Below, one piece after another: positions 34,079 through 44,160 of a stretch of DNA of 52,937 nt. The stretch comes from Blastomonas sp. CACIA14H2. Its GTDB lineage: Bacteria > Pseudomonadota > Alphaproteobacteria > Sphingomonadales > Sphingomonadaceae. Every line of letters begins with the position of its first letter. Within the stretch, counting starts at the first letter, position 1. The position numbers and the translations under genes are program-made. The notes beneath the pieces are model-generated. The model saw only the letters and a program-made list of their open reading frames with translations, was not told the DNA's origin and did not search any database. The DNA is taken from positions 116-53,052 of the forward strand of contig AYSC01000028.1 in assembly GCA_000503195.1 (NCBI GenBank), in the 5' to 3' direction.

Positions 34079-35026
34079 ATCAAAATCTAGTCCATCACTA
34101 TCCGAATATGGCTTCGTATACCGTTGCCAGCTCTCCGGCGGCTGGTTGCGGAACCAGGTATATTGCCGCTTGGCATATTGGCGGGTGGCAAGCTGACCTG
34201 CGGCCAGCGCGGCCTCGCGCGTCAGCTCTCCGCGCAACAGCCCGGCAATTTCGGGGACGCCGATCGCGCGCATCACCGGCAGGTCGTCATCGAGTCCGCG
34301 CGCCAGAAGCGCCTGAACCTCCTCTACCGCGCCCGAATCCAGCATGGCGGCGAACCTGCGGTCGCAGCGATCGAACAGCCAGTCGCGCGGCGGCAGCAGC
34401 ACCAGCGGTGCCAGGCGAACCGCATCGCCGATGCCGCCCTGCTTGCGCGCCTGCCAGGCCTTGAGCGTTTGTCCGGTCGAGCGGACCACCTCGAGCGCGC
34501 GCGCGACGCGGGTGGTGTCCGCCGCGTTCAGCCGGGCGGCGGCCTCGGGGTCTTCGATCTGCAGTGCAGCGTGAGCGTCCGCGACCGGCAGCGCGCGCAC
34601 CGCCTGCCGAATCGCCGGATCGATCGGCGGGACCGGCGCGATGCCGTCGAGCAAGGTGCGCAGGTACAGGCCGGTGCCGCCGACCAGGATCGGCAGTGCC
34701 CCCGCTTCCTGCGCTGCCGCGATCTCGCCCCGCGCATCCTCCGCCCAGCGCGCGGCGGAACAGGCCTCGGCTCCGTTGATATAGCCGAACAGCCGGTGCT
34801 CGATCCCGCCCATCTCCTCGTCATCGGGGCGCGCCGAAAGTACCGCGAGGTCGGCATAGACCTGCGCGCTGTCGGCATTGATGATCACCGCGCGCTGTCC
34901 GCGAGATTGCAGAAATTGCGCATAGCGCACCGCCAATCCGCTCTTGCCGCTGGCGGTGGGTCCGGCAATAAGCGCCAGCGCCGGACGGGTGTTGTCGGCG
35001 GTCTCGGGGGAAATGTTCGTGCCCAT
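34061..35026 (-). CDS. miaA: tRNA dimethylallyltransferase
   Basis: 321-residue enzyme that adds dimethylallyl to A37 of tRNAs reading UNN codons. The P-loop is '[14 protein letters not shown]' (about residues 20-33). Other motifs are '[21 protein letters not shown]', '[16 protein letters not shown]' and '[15 protein letters not shown]'. The start is ATG 35026. Longer readings would extend through serB and are not conserved. The start region overlaps that of the divergent serB. The last codons are AT-rich and carry one copy of the ilvB operator repeat. Confidence 0.94.
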   Translation of the reverse strand: MGTNISPETADNTRPALALIAGPTASGKSGLAVRYAQFLQSRGQRAVIINADSAQVYADLAVLSARPDDEEMGGIEHRLFGYINGAEACSAARWAEDARGEIAAAQEAGALPILVGGTGLYLRTLLDGIAPVPPIDPAIRQAVRALPVADAHAALQIEDPEAAARLNAADTTRVARALEVVRSTGQTLKAWQARKQGGIGDAVRLAPLVLLPPRDWLFDRCDRRFAAMLDSGAVEEVQALLARGLDDDLPVMRAIGVPEIAGLLRGELTREAALAAGQLATRQYAKRQYTWFRNQPPESWQRYTKPYSDSDGLDFDILFRI

Positions 35027-35897
35027 CGCCACGCTGATAGCAGCAGAAGCCTTGCCTGCGGGAGAGCTAAACGCTGCCGCCGACCGATTGCACGCGGCTG
35101 GCCTCGCGATCGGCGAATCGCGCTGGATCGAACCGGGCCTGGTGGGCGAGTTGCACTTCATCGGTGACCGCGCCGCCGCCGATGCCGCGCTGGCCGACTA
35201 TCGCGCCTCAGCCGATGTGCTGGTGCTCGACGATGGCGCGCGCGGCGCACGGCTCCTGGTGTCCGACATGGACAGCACGATGATCGCCAATGAATGCATC
35301 GACGAGCTCGCCGATTATGCCGGGGTCAAGCCGCAGGTCGCCGAGATTACCGAGCGCGCGATGCAGGGCGAGCTCGATTTCGAAGCGGCGTTGCGCGAGC
35401 GCGTCGCGCTGCTCGAGGGGCTGAGCGAGCATGTCATCGGCGATTGCCTGGGCCACCGCATCCAGCCGATGCCGGGCGCGCGCACGCTGGTGCGCACGCT
35501 TCGCTCGCGCGGGGTGGATTGCGTGCTCGTCTCGGGCGGCTTTCATTCCTTTGCCGACGTGATCGGTGCGGAGCTGGGCTTCAACGCGGTGTTCGCCAAC
35601 CGGCTGGTGATCGAGCACGGCCATATGACCGGTGCGCTCGAAGGCGGAATCGTCGATGCCGCGCGCAAGGCGGCGATCCTGATGGAGCAGGCGGTGGGCC
35701 AGGGGCTCGAGGCGGCGCAGGTCATCGCGCTGGGAGACGGCGCCAACGACATCCCGATGCTCAAGGCCGCAGGCACGGGCATCGCCTATCACGCCAAGCC
35801 CGCCGCGATCGCCGCCGCTGACGCGCATATCGCGCATGGCGACTGGACCGCGCTGCTCCACGCGCTAGGCATCGCGCGGGATGATTGGAGCGAATAG
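35019..35897 (+). CDS. serB: Phosphoserine phosphatase
   Basis: HAD phosphatase completing serine synthesis. The nucleophile motif '[21 protein letters not shown]' (DxDST) lies near residue 85. '[16 protein letters not shown]' (motif II) and '[14 protein letters not shown]' (motif IV) follow. An N-terminal 80-residue domain precedes it, as in other SerB proteins. GTG 35019 is eight bases after GGGGG (35006-35010); ATG 35013 is the alternative. Either way its 5' end overlaps the divergent miaA start by several bases. Confidence 0.92.
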   Translation: MPIATLIAAEALPAGELNAAADRLHAAGLAIGESRWIEPGLVGELHFIGDRAAADAALADYRASADVLVLDDGARGARLLVSDMDSTMIANECIDELADYAGVKPQVAEITERAMQGELDFEAALRERVALLEGLSEHVIGDCLGHRIQPMPGARTLVRTLRSRGVDCVLVSGGFHSFADVIGAELGFNAVFANRLVIEHGHMTGALEGGIVDAARKAAILMEQAVGQGLEAAQVIALGDGANDIPMLKAAGTGIAYHAKPAAIAAADAHIAHGDWTALLHALGIARDDWSE

Positions 35898-36041
35898 GGG
35901 GCTGGATGTATTCGGCCGACCGATGGTTTCAATGACAGGTGTGCTGTGTTGGAGCTGACGTACCGGTGCCCACGGTCCGGTAAGCAGGCTTGTACGTGTC
36001 CACAGATAGAGCGCTGAGAAAGACGTCATGGACCATAGTCA

Positions 36042-36800
36042 TCAGTAATTCTCCCTCATGAAATCGCCTTCATAGAGTTGCGCGCCTATCGGCATGTCTT
36101 CGATCGCCTTGCCCTTGGTCACTCGAATCAGGCCGCCTTGCTGATTTGCTAGCCAAGGCAATTCTTTGATGATTCCTTTAGTCACAGGATCATCGGTCAA
36201 CTGAACCGTCACGCGCTTGAGCTTTATGCCCTCGCCGAAACTGGCCGCGAGATCGTCCGGATCGACACGCTCTACGGTCGTCGGGTCGGTGATGTCGCGG
36301 AAGCGCACCAGCATCGGGCGGGCAGGCATATCCCTGAGAACTCTGATAGTGTGAAAGGTCTTGGGCAGCACGATCAGCCGACGATTTTGCAGCATGGCAC
36401 CATATCGTGCTCTGAACGAAGCGTCAGAGTCATATTTGCCATTCTCATCCCGGACTGCACTCACTTCCGGTGCCAGGAGAAACAGGAGATTTGTCGCCCA
36501 ATCGACGTCAACATCCGAACGCAGCAGAGCAAACAAGGTGCCGTGCTGCCCCAGATCGACCGTCACAGCCTCGCCCCTGAGTCGATGCCGCACCGCGCCG
36601 GGGCTGGGAATGCTGGTGCTGCCCGTCATCGATGTGGACACCTCGATCACGCTGGAGCCGGTCTTCAACCCCTCGGGCGTCTCGACCTCCACCGTCAGCC
36701 GATAGCGATAATCGAGCAAGGCGGTGCCGCAGCCGGAAAGCAGCACGACAAGGCCAGCCATCAGGGCCATTACCCTGCGCAAGTTACCTGAAGTCCTCAT
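36042..36800 (-). CDS. Uncharacterised lipoprotein
   Basis: 252 residues with a lipoprotein signal (VMALMAGLVVLLSGC; lipobox LSGC). No domain is recognised. The body has beta-rich segments 'YRYRLTVEVETPEGLKTGSSVIEVSTSM' and 'LFALLRSDVDVDWATNLLFLLAPE', resembling small periplasmic proteins of unknown function. ATG 36800 has AGGGG eight bases upstream; ATG 36818 is an alternative. Base composition around 36050-36500 is visibly less GC-rich than its neighbours and no gene is linked to it, which suggests recent acquisition. The gaps 35898-36041 and 36801-36967 show no gene. Confidence 0.7.
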   Translation of the reverse strand: MRTSGNLRRVMALMAGLVVLLSGCGTALLDYRYRLTVEVETPEGLKTGSSVIEVSTSMTGSTSIPSPGAVRHRLRGEAVTVDLGQHGTLFALLRSDVDVDWATNLLFLLAPEVSAVRDENGKYDSDASFRARYGAMLQNRRLIVLPKTFHTIRVLRDMPARPMLVRFRDITDPTTVERVDPDDLAASFGEGIKLKRVTVQLTDDPVTKGIIKELPWLANQQGGLIRVTKGKAIEDMPIGAQLYEGDFMRENY

Positions 36801-36967
36801 GTTCAACGCCCCTGCCATCCAACGCTAATTCTGATGTCAGCGGCAATAGCAGTTCAATGTCACCGAGTGATGAATCGCAATGGCGGCGCACCCTTTAGGC
36901 GCAGAATCAAGCAGGGCGCGACGATCGCTCGCCGCGCCCCTTTCTCGTTACTCTCGTGCATTTCCAT

Positions 36968-37048
36968 CGTCATTCCCGCTTACGCGGAAATCCCGCTTTT
37001 TCGCCTCGGCATTCGAGAAGCGGGACCCCCGCTTTCGCGGGGGCAACG
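36968..37048. repeat. Palindromic repeat (type A) downstream of the SDR gene
   Basis: Fourth composite copy: CGTCATTCCCGC-TTAC-GCGGAAATCCCGC on the left and AAGCGGGACCCCCGC-TTTC-GCGGGGGCAACG on the right. It lies past the stop of the SDR gene (37076) and upstream of the lipoprotein gene. Confidence 0.8.
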
Positions 37049-37075
37049 AGGTGAAGTCGATCCGATGCCTGCCGA

Positions 37076-37972
37076 TCAGCCCTGAAGCAGGCGCATGATC
37101 GTCATCGCCTGTTCGCTGCCCGACTGCGGCACGGTTTCACCGGTGCGGTCGATGATCTTGTCGAAGATGCGCGCCACGCCTTCGGGGGTGCGCTCGCCTT
37201 CGGGGAGCGCCGCGCCCTGGGTCATGGTGACATAGGCCGCGTGGAACGCGCCTGCGCCCGCGCCGATGATCATGTTGGTCGGCGCCTCGTCAGAGACCAG
37301 GTAGAGCGCGGCGGGAACCACGTTCTCGGGCTTGAACTGGGCAAAGGCTTCGGGCGGGAAGATGTCTTCGGTCATGCGCGTGCCGGCGACCGGGGCCAGG
37401 GTGTTGACCTTGATGTTGTTCTTGGCGCCTTCGAGATACAGCGTCTTGGTGAGACCCGCGAGGCCGAGCTTGGCCGCGCCATAGTTCGCCTGGCCGAAAT
37501 TGCCGTACAGGCCGGTCGACGAGGCGGTCATCAGGATGCGGCCGTAATTCTGCTCGCGCATCGTTTCCCACACCGCCTTGGTGCAATAGCCAGAACCGAC
37601 GAGGTGGACCTTCACGACGAGGTCGAAATCGGCGGGCTCCATCTTGGCGAAGCTCTTGTCGCGCAGGATACCGGCATTGTTGATGAGCACATGCACGCCG
37701 CCCCAGGCCTCCTTGGCCTTGGCGACCATCTCGACCATCTGCTCATATTCGGTGACGCTGCCGCCATTGGCCATGGCTTCGCCGCCCGCGGCCTTGATCT
37801 CCTCGACGACCTTTTCGGCCGCGTCCGAGGTGCCGGTGCCGTCGCGGGCACCGCCCAGATCGTTGACGACAACCTTCGCGCCGCGCGCGGCAAGCTCGAG
37901 CGCGTAGGCGCGGCCGAGGCCGCCGCCTGCGCCGGTGACGATGGCAACGCGGTCCTTGAAACTGATGGTCAT
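37076..37972 (-). CDS. SDR oxidoreductase, 3-hydroxyacyl-CoA dehydrogenase-like
   Basis: 298-residue short-chain dehydrogenase resembling the dehydrogenase unit of peroxisomal multifunctional enzyme 2. Cofactor motif 'VTGAGGGLGRAYAL' with 'VVVNDLGGARDGTGTS', then 'INNAGILRDKSFAKM', the catalytic Ser in 'ILMTASSTGLYG' and YxxxK in 'ANYGAAKLGL'. A role in fatty acid or steroid side-chain beta-oxidation is likely by homology. ATG 37972 is nine bases after AGAGGG; ATG 37981 abuts that site. Confidence 0.9.
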   Translation of the reverse strand: MTISFKDRVAIVTGAGGGLGRAYALELAARGAKVVVNDLGGARDGTGTSDAAEKVVEEIKAAGGEAMANGGSVTEYEQMVEMVAKAKEAWGGVHVLINNAGILRDKSFAKMEPADFDLVVKVHLVGSGYCTKAVWETMREQNYGRILMTASSTGLYGNFGQANYGAAKLGLAGLTKTLYLEGAKNNIKVNTLAPVAGTRMTEDIFPPEAFAQFKPENVVPAALYLVSDEAPTNMIIGAGAGAFHAAYVTMTQGAALPEGERTPEGVARIFDKIIDRTGETVPQSGSEQAMTIMRLLQG

Positions 37973-38111
37973 GGCAAGCATCCCTCTGTTGAATGCGCGG
38001 CATTGCCACGCGGAATGGCGCGGGTTTTAGCCATGTTGCAGCGCTTGGCAAGCGCCAAGCCATGGGCGTCCAACTTTACGCGTCCGTCAAGCAGAGCTGA
38101 CGCTACGGCGA

Positions 38112-38807
38112 TCAGGCCAGTTCGCTGTCCAGCGCGTAACCGGCAGAGCGCACGGTGCGGATGATATCGGGCTGGCCATTGGCGTTGAGCGCCTTGCGCA
38201 GACGCCGGATATGCACGTCGACGGTGCGAATCTCGATATCGCTGTCGTGGCCCCAGACGCTGTCGAGCAGCCGTTCGCGCGAGAACACCCAGCCGGGATG
38301 CTCGAGGAAATGGCGCAGCAGGCGGAATTCGGTGGGGCCCAGCGGAATGGTCTGCCCGGCGCGCTTCACCTTGTAGCCCACCGTGTCCATCTCGATATCG
38401 GCAAAGCTCAGCGCCTCGCCGGCGAGCGCGGGGCGCACACGGCGCAGCACCGCGTTGACGCGCGCGATCAGCTCGCGGGGAGAGAAGGGCTTGGTGACAT
38501 AATCGTCGGCGCCGATGTCGAGCCCGCGCACCCGGTCTTCCTCCTCGCCGCGCGCCGACATCATGATGATCGGGATGTTCGAGGTGTCGTTGTCGCGGCG
38601 CAGGCGGCGGCAGACCTCGATGCCCGACAGATTCTCAATCATCCAGTCGAGCAGCACGATATCGGGCCGTTCCTCGCGCGCGATCAGCATCGCCTCCTCG
38701 CCATCGGCGGTCTGGCTGACGCGGAAGCCCTGTTTGTCGAAATGCCAGGACACCAATTCGGCCAGGGCCATGTCGTCTTCAACCAGCAGCAGATGCGGAG
38801 TCGTCAT
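38112..38807 (-). CDS. phoB: Phosphate regulon response regulator PhoB
   Basis: 231-residue OmpR/PhoB-type regulator. The receiver domain has the acidic pair E10/D11/D12, phospho-acceptor D54 ('VLLDWM') and K in 'YVTKPFSPREL'. The C-terminal winged helix contains 'LGPTEFRLLRHFLEHPGWVFSRERLLDSVWG' and 'VDVHIRRLRKAL'. It is the last gene of the pst operon, and binds Pho boxes such as the one at 44306-44334, so it is probably autoregulated. Confidence 0.95.
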   Translation of the reverse strand: MTTPHLLLVEDDMALAELVSWHFDKQGFRVSQTADGEEAMLIAREERPDIVLLDWMIENLSGIEVCRRLRRDNDTSNIPIIMMSARGEEEDRVRGLDIGADDYVTKPFSPRELIARVNAVLRRVRPALAGEALSFADIEMDTVGYKVKRAGQTIPLGPTEFRLLRHFLEHPGWVFSRERLLDSVWGHDSDIEIRTVDVHIRRLRKALNANGQPDIIRTVRSAGYALDSELA

Positions 38808-38838
38808 CGGTATCGTGCTTTCGTTTCAATTGGTCCGG

Positions 38839-39549
38839 TCAGTCGCTGCCGGGCGCCAGCGCGTCATCGCCGCGCTCGCGCTCGTTCATCGACTGGCCCA
38901 TGACCGCGAAGTAAACCATTTCGGCCACATTGGTGGCGTGGTCGCCGATCCGTTCGAGATTCTTGGCGATGAACAGCAGGTGCGTGCCCGCGCCGACATG
39001 TTCGGGATTTTCGATCATGTGCGCGATGAGCGCGCGGAAGATGCTGTTGTAGAAATCGTCGACGGTCTTGTCCTGCGCGCACACCGCGACGGCGAGGTCC
39101 GCATCGCGCTTGGCAAAGGCGGTGAACGCATCGTCGACCAGCTGGCGGGTCGCGTCAGCCATGGCGGGCAGCAGCCGCGCGGCGTCGATCTGCTGTTCGG
39201 CATCGATCAGCAGCACGCGCTTGGCGATGTTCTTGGCATAATCGCCGATGCGCTCGACCACGCCCGAGATCTTCAGCGCGGCAACGAGTTCGCGCAGGTC
39301 GTCGGCCATCGGCGCGCGCAGCGCGATGGTCTGGATCACCATCCGGTCGATCTGCTCTTCCAGCGCGTCGATGCGCTTGTCGCCCTCGACCACCTGGCGC
39401 GCCAGATCGTGGTCGTTGTTGGCGAGCGCGGCCATCGCGCCCTCGACCGCCTTTTCGGCGCGCCCGCCGATCTCCGCAATCAGCCCGCGCAGGGTGATGA
39501 GGTCGCCGTCAAAGGCCTTCAGGGTGTGTTCGTTCAGGCTATGGTTCAT
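38839..39549 (-). CDS. phoU: Phosphate signalling protein PhoU
   Basis: 236 residues with two repeated three-helix PhoU domains. Each carries the acidic metal-binding pattern ('VEGDKRIDALEEQIDRMVIQTIALRAPMADDLREL' and 'CAQDKTVDDFYNSIFRALIAHMIENPEHV'). PhoU links PstB transport activity to PhoR and keeps the regulon off when phosphate is plentiful. ATG 39549 is preferred over the TTG at 39552. It is separated from pstB by a 91-base spacer with a hairpin. Confidence 0.95.
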   Translation of the reverse strand: MNHSLNEHTLKAFDGDLITLRGLIAEIGGRAEKAVEGAMAALANNDHDLARQVVEGDKRIDALEEQIDRMVIQTIALRAPMADDLRELVAALKISGVVERIGDYAKNIAKRVLLIDAEQQIDAARLLPAMADATRQLVDDAFTAFAKRDADLAVAVCAQDKTVDDFYNSIFRALIAHMIENPEHVGAGTHLLFIAKNLERIGDHATNVAEMVYFAVMGQSMNERERGDDALAPGSD

Positions 39550-39576
39550 CAAGAAATTCCGTTCGTTGCGATGCCA

Positions 39577-39615
39577 GGCTTGGCGGGACCGCCCTTATCC
39601 TCTTGGCGCCAAGCC
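39577..39615 (-). repeat. Intercistronic hairpin between pstB and phoU
   Basis: Perfect nine-base inverted repeat GGCTTGGCG (39577-39585) / CGCCAAGCC (39607-39615) with a 21-base loop and no T-run. It probably acts as an mRNA processing or stability element rather than a terminator. Confidence 0.55.
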
Positions 39616-39640
39616 GGGTCGCTTAAGCATGTGGTGTTGG

Positions 39641-40426
39641 TCAGCCGTAACGGCCAGTGATGTAATCGCGCGTCCGTTCCTCGCGCGGATTGGTGAAGAT
39701 ATCCGATGTGTCGCCATATTCCACCATGGTTCCCAGGTGGAAGAACGCGGTCTTTTGCGAGACGCGCGCGGCCTGCTGCATGTTGTGCGTGACGATGACG
39801 ATGGCATAGCGGCCGCGCAGCTCGTGGATCAGCTCCTCGATCTTGGCGGTGGCGATCGGGTCGAGCGCCGAGCAGGGCTCGTCCATCAGGATCACCTCGG
39901 GATCGACCGCGATCGCACGCGCGATGCACAGCCGCTGCTGCTGGCCTCCCGAAAGCGCGGTGCCGCTGTCCTGCAGCCGGTCCTTGACCTCGTTCCACAG
40001 GCCGGCGCGCACCAGCGAATTCTCGACGATCTGGTCGAGCTCGGCCTTGTTGGGGGCGAGGCCGTGGATGCGCGGGCCGTACGCGACATTGTCGTAGATC
40101 GACTTGGGGAAGGGGTTGGGCTTCTGGAACACCATGCCGACGCGCGCGCGCAGCTGCACCACGTCCATGCTGCTCGAATAGATATTCTCGCCGTCGAGCG
40201 TGATATCGCCTTCCACCCGCGCGATCGGGATGGTGTCGTTCATGCGGTTCAAGGTGCGCAGGAAGGTCGACTTGCCGCAGCCCGACGGGCCGATGAACGC
40301 GACGACATTGTCCATGTCGATATCGATCGAGACGCCCTTGATCGCTTCCTTGGGGCCATAAAAGACCCGCACGTCGCGCGCGGACATTTTCGGTTTGGTG
40401 GTGGCAGAGGCCAGATTGTCGAGCAT
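39641..40426 (-). CDS. pstB: Phosphate ABC transporter ATP-binding protein PstB
   Basis: 261 residues. Walker A '[14 protein letters not shown]' (about 48-61), signature '[33 protein letters not shown]' with Walker B, and H-loop '[15 protein letters not shown]'. It energises phosphate uptake through PstC/PstA. The start is eight bases after the pstA stop. Confidence 0.97.
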   Translation of the reverse strand: MLDNLASATTKPKMSARDVRVFYGPKEAIKGVSIDIDMDNVVAFIGPSGCGKSTFLRTLNRMNDTIPIARVEGDITLDGENIYSSSMDVVQLRARVGMVFQKPNPFPKSIYDNVAYGPRIHGLAPNKAELDQIVENSLVRAGLWNEVKDRLQDSGTALSGGQQQRLCIARAIAVDPEVILMDEPCSALDPIATAKIEELIHELRGRYAIVIVTHNMQQAARVSQKTAFFHLGTMVEYGDTSDIFTNPREERTRDYITGRYG

Positions 40427-40434
40427 GGATCGGG

Positions 40435-41730
40435 TTACCAGCGGGTTTCGAAGCGGTTGCGGAGGTAGACGGCAATCGCGTTCATGGTGAGCAGGAAGAC
40501 GAGCAAGACGATGATCGCGGCGGAGGTCTTTTCGACGAACCCGCGATTGACCTCGTCCGACCAGAGGAAGATCTGCACCGGCAGCACGGTGGCGGGGTCG
40601 GTCAGGCCGTCGGGCGGGGTGGTGGTGAAGGCGCGCATGCCGATCATCAGCAGCGGCGCGGTCTCGCCCAGCGCGCGCGCCATGCCGATGATCGTGCCGG
40701 TCATGATGCCCGGAATGGCGAGCGGCAGCACATGGTGGAACACCACCTGGATCGGGCTGGCGCCCACGCCCATCGCCGCCTCGCGGATCGAGGGGGGAAC
40801 CGCCTTGATCGCGTTGCGCGCGGCGATGACGATGACCGGCATGGTCATCAGCGCGAGCGTGAGGCCGCCGACCAGCGCCGCCGAACGCGGCATCGACAGG
40901 AACTGCAGGAACACTGCGAGGCCCAGCAGGCCGAAGATGATCGAGGGCACGGCGGCAAGGTTGTTGATCGACACCTCGATCAGGTCGGTGAAGCGGTTCT
41001 TGGGCGCATATTCCTCGAGATAGACCGCCGCCAGCACGCCGACGGGGAAGGCGAGGAACAAGGTCACCACCATGGTGATCAGCGAGCCCTTGAGCGCGCC
41101 CCAGATGCCGACCCGCGCCGGATCGGTCCCGTCCGAGCCGGTCAGAAACTGCATGTTGAAGCTCTGGCGCACCTCGCCTGCCTTGGTGAGCGCAGCATAA
41201 TCACGCTCGGCCTCGGGCGTCGACCGGTCCTTGGCGGCGCGGTCGATATCGCTCGAGGTCGGCAGCCAGAAGCTGGTCTTGCCCATCACCAGATTGGGGT
41301 TTTCGACCAGCTGGTTGCGCAAGGCGGTCCAGGCGGTGCTGGCGAAATAGCGCGCGCCGTCATCGCCATATTGCGCCTGCACGGCCTGGTCGAAGATGCG
41401 GCGCACGTCGATCGACGCCATGGTCGCGGCAAGGCGCGGCTCGGTCAGCTGATCGGGCGAGATGCTGCCGGTGGCGGCGGGCAGGTCGATGGTCAGCGTC
41501 GCCTCGGTGGTGACGAAGCCCTTGGCGCCGTTGCCGATCATCACGACGAGCAGGAACGCGAGGAACAGCGACGAGAGCGCGACCGCGGCCAGCCCCAAGA
41601 ACTTGAAGCGGCGTTCGGCGGCATAGCGGCGTGCGATCCGCTTCTGCATCGCATCGCCCATCCAGTCGGTCTGGCGCGATGCGGGGGCCGAAGCCTGCGG
41701 CGTTGCGGTCATGGTCAGGGCCTCAGTCAT
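40435..41730 (-). CDS. pstA: Phosphate ABC transporter permease PstA with N-terminal extension
   Basis: 431 residues, against about 296 in E. coli. The extra part lies between the first membrane helix ([22 protein letters not shown]) and the permease core and is periplasmic; this matches the DUF3333 architecture known from alphaproteobacterial PstA. The permease EAA-like loop is '[46 protein letters not shown]'. It overlaps pstC by eight bases. Confidence 0.95.
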   Translation of the reverse strand: MTEALTMTATPQASAPASRQTDWMGDAMQKRIARRYAAERRFKFLGLAAVALSSLFLAFLLVVMIGNGAKGFVTTEATLTIDLPAATGSISPDQLTEPRLAATMASIDVRRIFDQAVQAQYGDDGARYFASTAWTALRNQLVENPNLVMGKTSFWLPTSSDIDRAAKDRSTPEAERDYAALTKAGEVRQSFNMQFLTGSDGTDPARVGIWGALKGSLITMVVTLFLAFPVGVLAAVYLEEYAPKNRFTDLIEVSINNLAAVPSIIFGLLGLAVFLQFLSMPRSAALVGGLTLALMTMPVIVIAARNAIKAVPPSIREAAMGVGASPIQVVFHHVLPLAIPGIMTGTIIGMARALGETAPLLMIGMRAFTTTPPDGLTDPATVLPVQIFLWSDEVNRGFVEKTSAAIIVLLVFLLTMNAIAVYLRNRFETRW

Positions 41731-43099
41731 ACGCTTCCCGGTATCTCTTGACGATCTGCAGCGCGACGATGTTGAGCAGCAGCGTGACGACGAACAGCGT
41801 CAGGCCCAGCGCGAACGCGGCCAACGTCATCGGGCTGTCGAAATCGGTATCGCCGGTGAGCAGCTGGACGATCTGCGTCGTCACCGTGGTCACGCTGGCG
41901 AACGGATTGGCGGTGAGGTTCGCGGCCAGGCCGGCGGCCATCACCACGATCATCGTCTCGCCGATCGCGCGGCTGACCGCAAGCAGCACGCCGCCGACCA
42001 CGCCGGGAAGCGCTGCGGGGATCAGCACCTGCTTAATCGTCTCGCTCTTGGTCGCCCCCATGGCGAGCGATCCGTCGCGCATGCTGCCGGGGACGGCGGC
42101 GATGCTGTCATCGGCCATCGAGGAGACGAACGGGATGATCATCACGCCCATCACCAGGCCTGCGGCGAGCGCTGACTCGGACGACGCATCGGTGATGCCG
42201 ATCGACACGGCAAAGCTGCGCAGCGCCGGCGCCACGGTCAGCGCGGCGAAATAGCCATAGACCACCGTCGGCACGCCCGCGAGAATCTCGAGGATCGGCT
42301 TCATCCACTTGCGCACATTGGCGCTGGCATATTGGGTCAGATACACCGCGCTCATCAGCCCGAGCGGGATGGCGACCAGCATCGCGATGATCGCACCGAT
42401 GAACACCGTACCCCAGAAAAGCGGTACGGCACCGAAGCCGGTCGCCTGGCCATCGACGACCTTGTCAGACGGGTTCCAGTCGAGCCCGAACAGGAATTCG
42501 AAGGGCGATACCATGCCGAAGAAGCGCACCGTCTCGAAGATGAGCGAGGCAACGATGCCCAGCGTCGCCAGGATCGCGATCAGCGAGGCGAGCAGCAGGC
42601 CGAACATCACCGTGCGCTCGACCTGGGTGCGCGCGCGGAAATCCGGGCGGATGCGCGTAAAGGCAAAGGCGCCGCCGGCGAAGCACAGCAGGAAGGCGGC
42701 GAGCGCGCCGATCATCGCGTACTTGCTGTCCGCCGCCGCATAGAGCGGGGCGAGCTTGACCGCGGCGTCGTTGAACACCTTGAGGTCGGGATTGTGCGAC
42801 AGCGCGCGCGCTTCGGACAGGATCGCGGCGCGCTCGAACGCATCGGTGGGCAAACCGGCGGCCAGCGGGCTTTCAAGCACCTGATAGCTGCCGAGCGCAG
42901 GCGCGATGGTGCTCCACACGAGCAGGAACAGGATCGCGGGGACGACCGCCCACATCGCGGCATACCAGCCATGATAGCTGGGCAGCGAATGGACGCTGGC
43001 GACCCCGGACTGGATGAAGCGACCGGCGCGCGCGCGGGCAAAGACCCAGGCGATCAGGCCGAGGCCTGCGATCAGAAAAAAGGTGGCGGTGATGGTCAT
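41723..43099 (-). CDS. pstC: Phosphate ABC transporter permease PstC, extended
   Basis: 458 residues, about 140 longer than E. coli PstC. The N-terminal part adds extra helices and a periplasmic segment ('GSYQVLESPLAAGLPTDAFERAAILSEARALSHNPDLKVFNDAAVKLAPLY'). The permease core includes 'YFAALTVAPALRS' and the EAA loop 'REGSLAMGATKSE'-like 'MRDGSLAMGATKSETIKQVLIPAALPGVVGGVLLAVSRAIGETMIV'. It is co-transcribed with pstS, eight bases upstream. Confidence 0.95.
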   Translation of the reverse strand: MTITATFFLIAGLGLIAWVFARARAGRFIQSGVASVHSLPSYHGWYAAMWAVVPAILFLLVWSTIAPALGSYQVLESPLAAGLPTDAFERAAILSEARALSHNPDLKVFNDAAVKLAPLYAAADSKYAMIGALAAFLLCFAGGAFAFTRIRPDFRARTQVERTVMFGLLLASLIAILATLGIVASLIFETVRFFGMVSPFEFLFGLDWNPSDKVVDGQATGFGAVPLFWGTVFIGAIIAMLVAIPLGLMSAVYLTQYASANVRKWMKPILEILAGVPTVVYGYFAALTVAPALRSFAVSIGITDASSESALAAGLVMGVMIIPFVSSMADDSIAAVPGSMRDGSLAMGATKSETIKQVLIPAALPGVVGGVLLAVSRAIGETMIVVMAAGLAANLTANPFASVTTVTTQIVQLLTGDTDFDSPMTLAAFALGLTLFVVTLLLNIVALQIVKRYREAYD

Positions 43100-43107
43100 G
43101 GTGCTGC

Positions 43108-44160
43108 TTATTTCAGGTCCGCGCCGTCGAGCGCGGTGAGCGACTTGATGCGGCCCAGCATGTCGGTGCGGGTCTTGTCGGGCGCGGCGATCAGGCCGAT
43201 CCGGGTGAGATAGCCCTCATGCTCGCCGCCGCGCAGGAACTCGGTGACAAATTCGCGCAGGCCCGGGATCACGTCGACATGCTTCTTCTTCACATAGATG
43301 TAGAGCGTGCGCGCGCCGGGATAGGTGCCGTTCTCGATCGTGGCGTAGCTCGGCTCCACGCCGCCGATCGCCACGCCGCGCACGGTATCGGCATTGTCGG
43401 CCAGATAGCTGTAGCTGAAGATGCCGACCGCGTCCGGGTTGGTCGACAGTTTCTGCACGATCAGGTTATCGTTCTCGCCGGTATCGGTATAGGCCTGGTC
43501 GGTGCGGATCGAGTGGCAGATGTCCTCGAACTTTTCCTTGTTGCTGTCCGACAGCGCCTTGATCGCGGGATCGGTCTTGCAGCCCTTTTCCATGATGATC
43601 TCTTCCAGCGCGTCGCGCGTGCCGGAGGTGGCGGGCGGGCCGAAGATGTTGATCCGCGTATCGGGCAAAGCGGGGTTGATGTCGGGCCAGCGCATCGCGG
43701 TGTTGGGGCCCTTGCCGAACGGCTGGGCGGCGAGCGCGGTGTAGAATTCCTCCACCGTCAGCGACAGTTTCGGCCCCCTGGTCGATTGCGCCAGCGCGAT
43801 GCCATCGAAACCGATGACGATCTCGATGATCCCGTCGACGCCGTTGGCCTGGCAGCGTTCGAACTCGCTCTTCTTCATCCGGCGCGATGCATTGACGATA
43901 TCGGGCGTCTTCGCGCCGACGCCCGCGCAGAACAGTTCCACCCCGCCGCCGGTGCCGGTCGATTCGAGAATGGGCGAGCGGCGCTCGGGATCGAAATTGA
44001 CGAACTCTTCCGCCACCTTCTTGGCGAAGGGGAAGACCGTCGACGAGCCGACGATGCGGATCTCGCTGCGGCTGCTGCCCTCGTTGGTCGACGCCGGGTC
44101 CTTGCATCCGGCCAGCAAAAGTGCCGGAAGGCAGGCAAAGGCGAGCTTCCTGATCAACAC
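43108..44160 (-). CDS. pstS: Phosphate-binding lipoprotein PstS
   Basis: 350-residue substrate-binding protein of the PstS family. The lipoprotein signal is 'LAFACLPALLLAGC'. The phosphate-binding loops are 'IVGSSTVFPFAKKVAEEF', 'STGTGGGVELFCAG' and 'GPPATSGTRDALEE'. The start is GTG 44160, five bases after GAGAGGGG; a TTG directly behind is an alternative. It heads the pst operon, 145 bases downstream of a Pho box. Confidence 0.93.
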   Translation of the reverse strand: MLIRKLAFACLPALLLAGCKDPASTNEGSSRSEIRIVGSSTVFPFAKKVAEEFVNFDPERRSPILESTGTGGGVELFCAGVGAKTPDIVNASRRMKKSEFERCQANGVDGIIEIVIGFDGIALAQSTRGPKLSLTVEEFYTALAAQPFGKGPNTAMRWPDINPALPDTRINIFGPPATSGTRDALEEIIMEKGCKTDPAIKALSDSNKEKFEDICHSIRTDQAYTDTGENDNLIVQKLSTNPDAVGIFSYSYLADNADTVRGVAIGGVEPSYATIENGTYPGARTLYIYVKKKHVDVIPGLREFVTEFLRGGEHEGYLTRIGLIAAPDKTRTDMLGRIKSLTALDGADLK

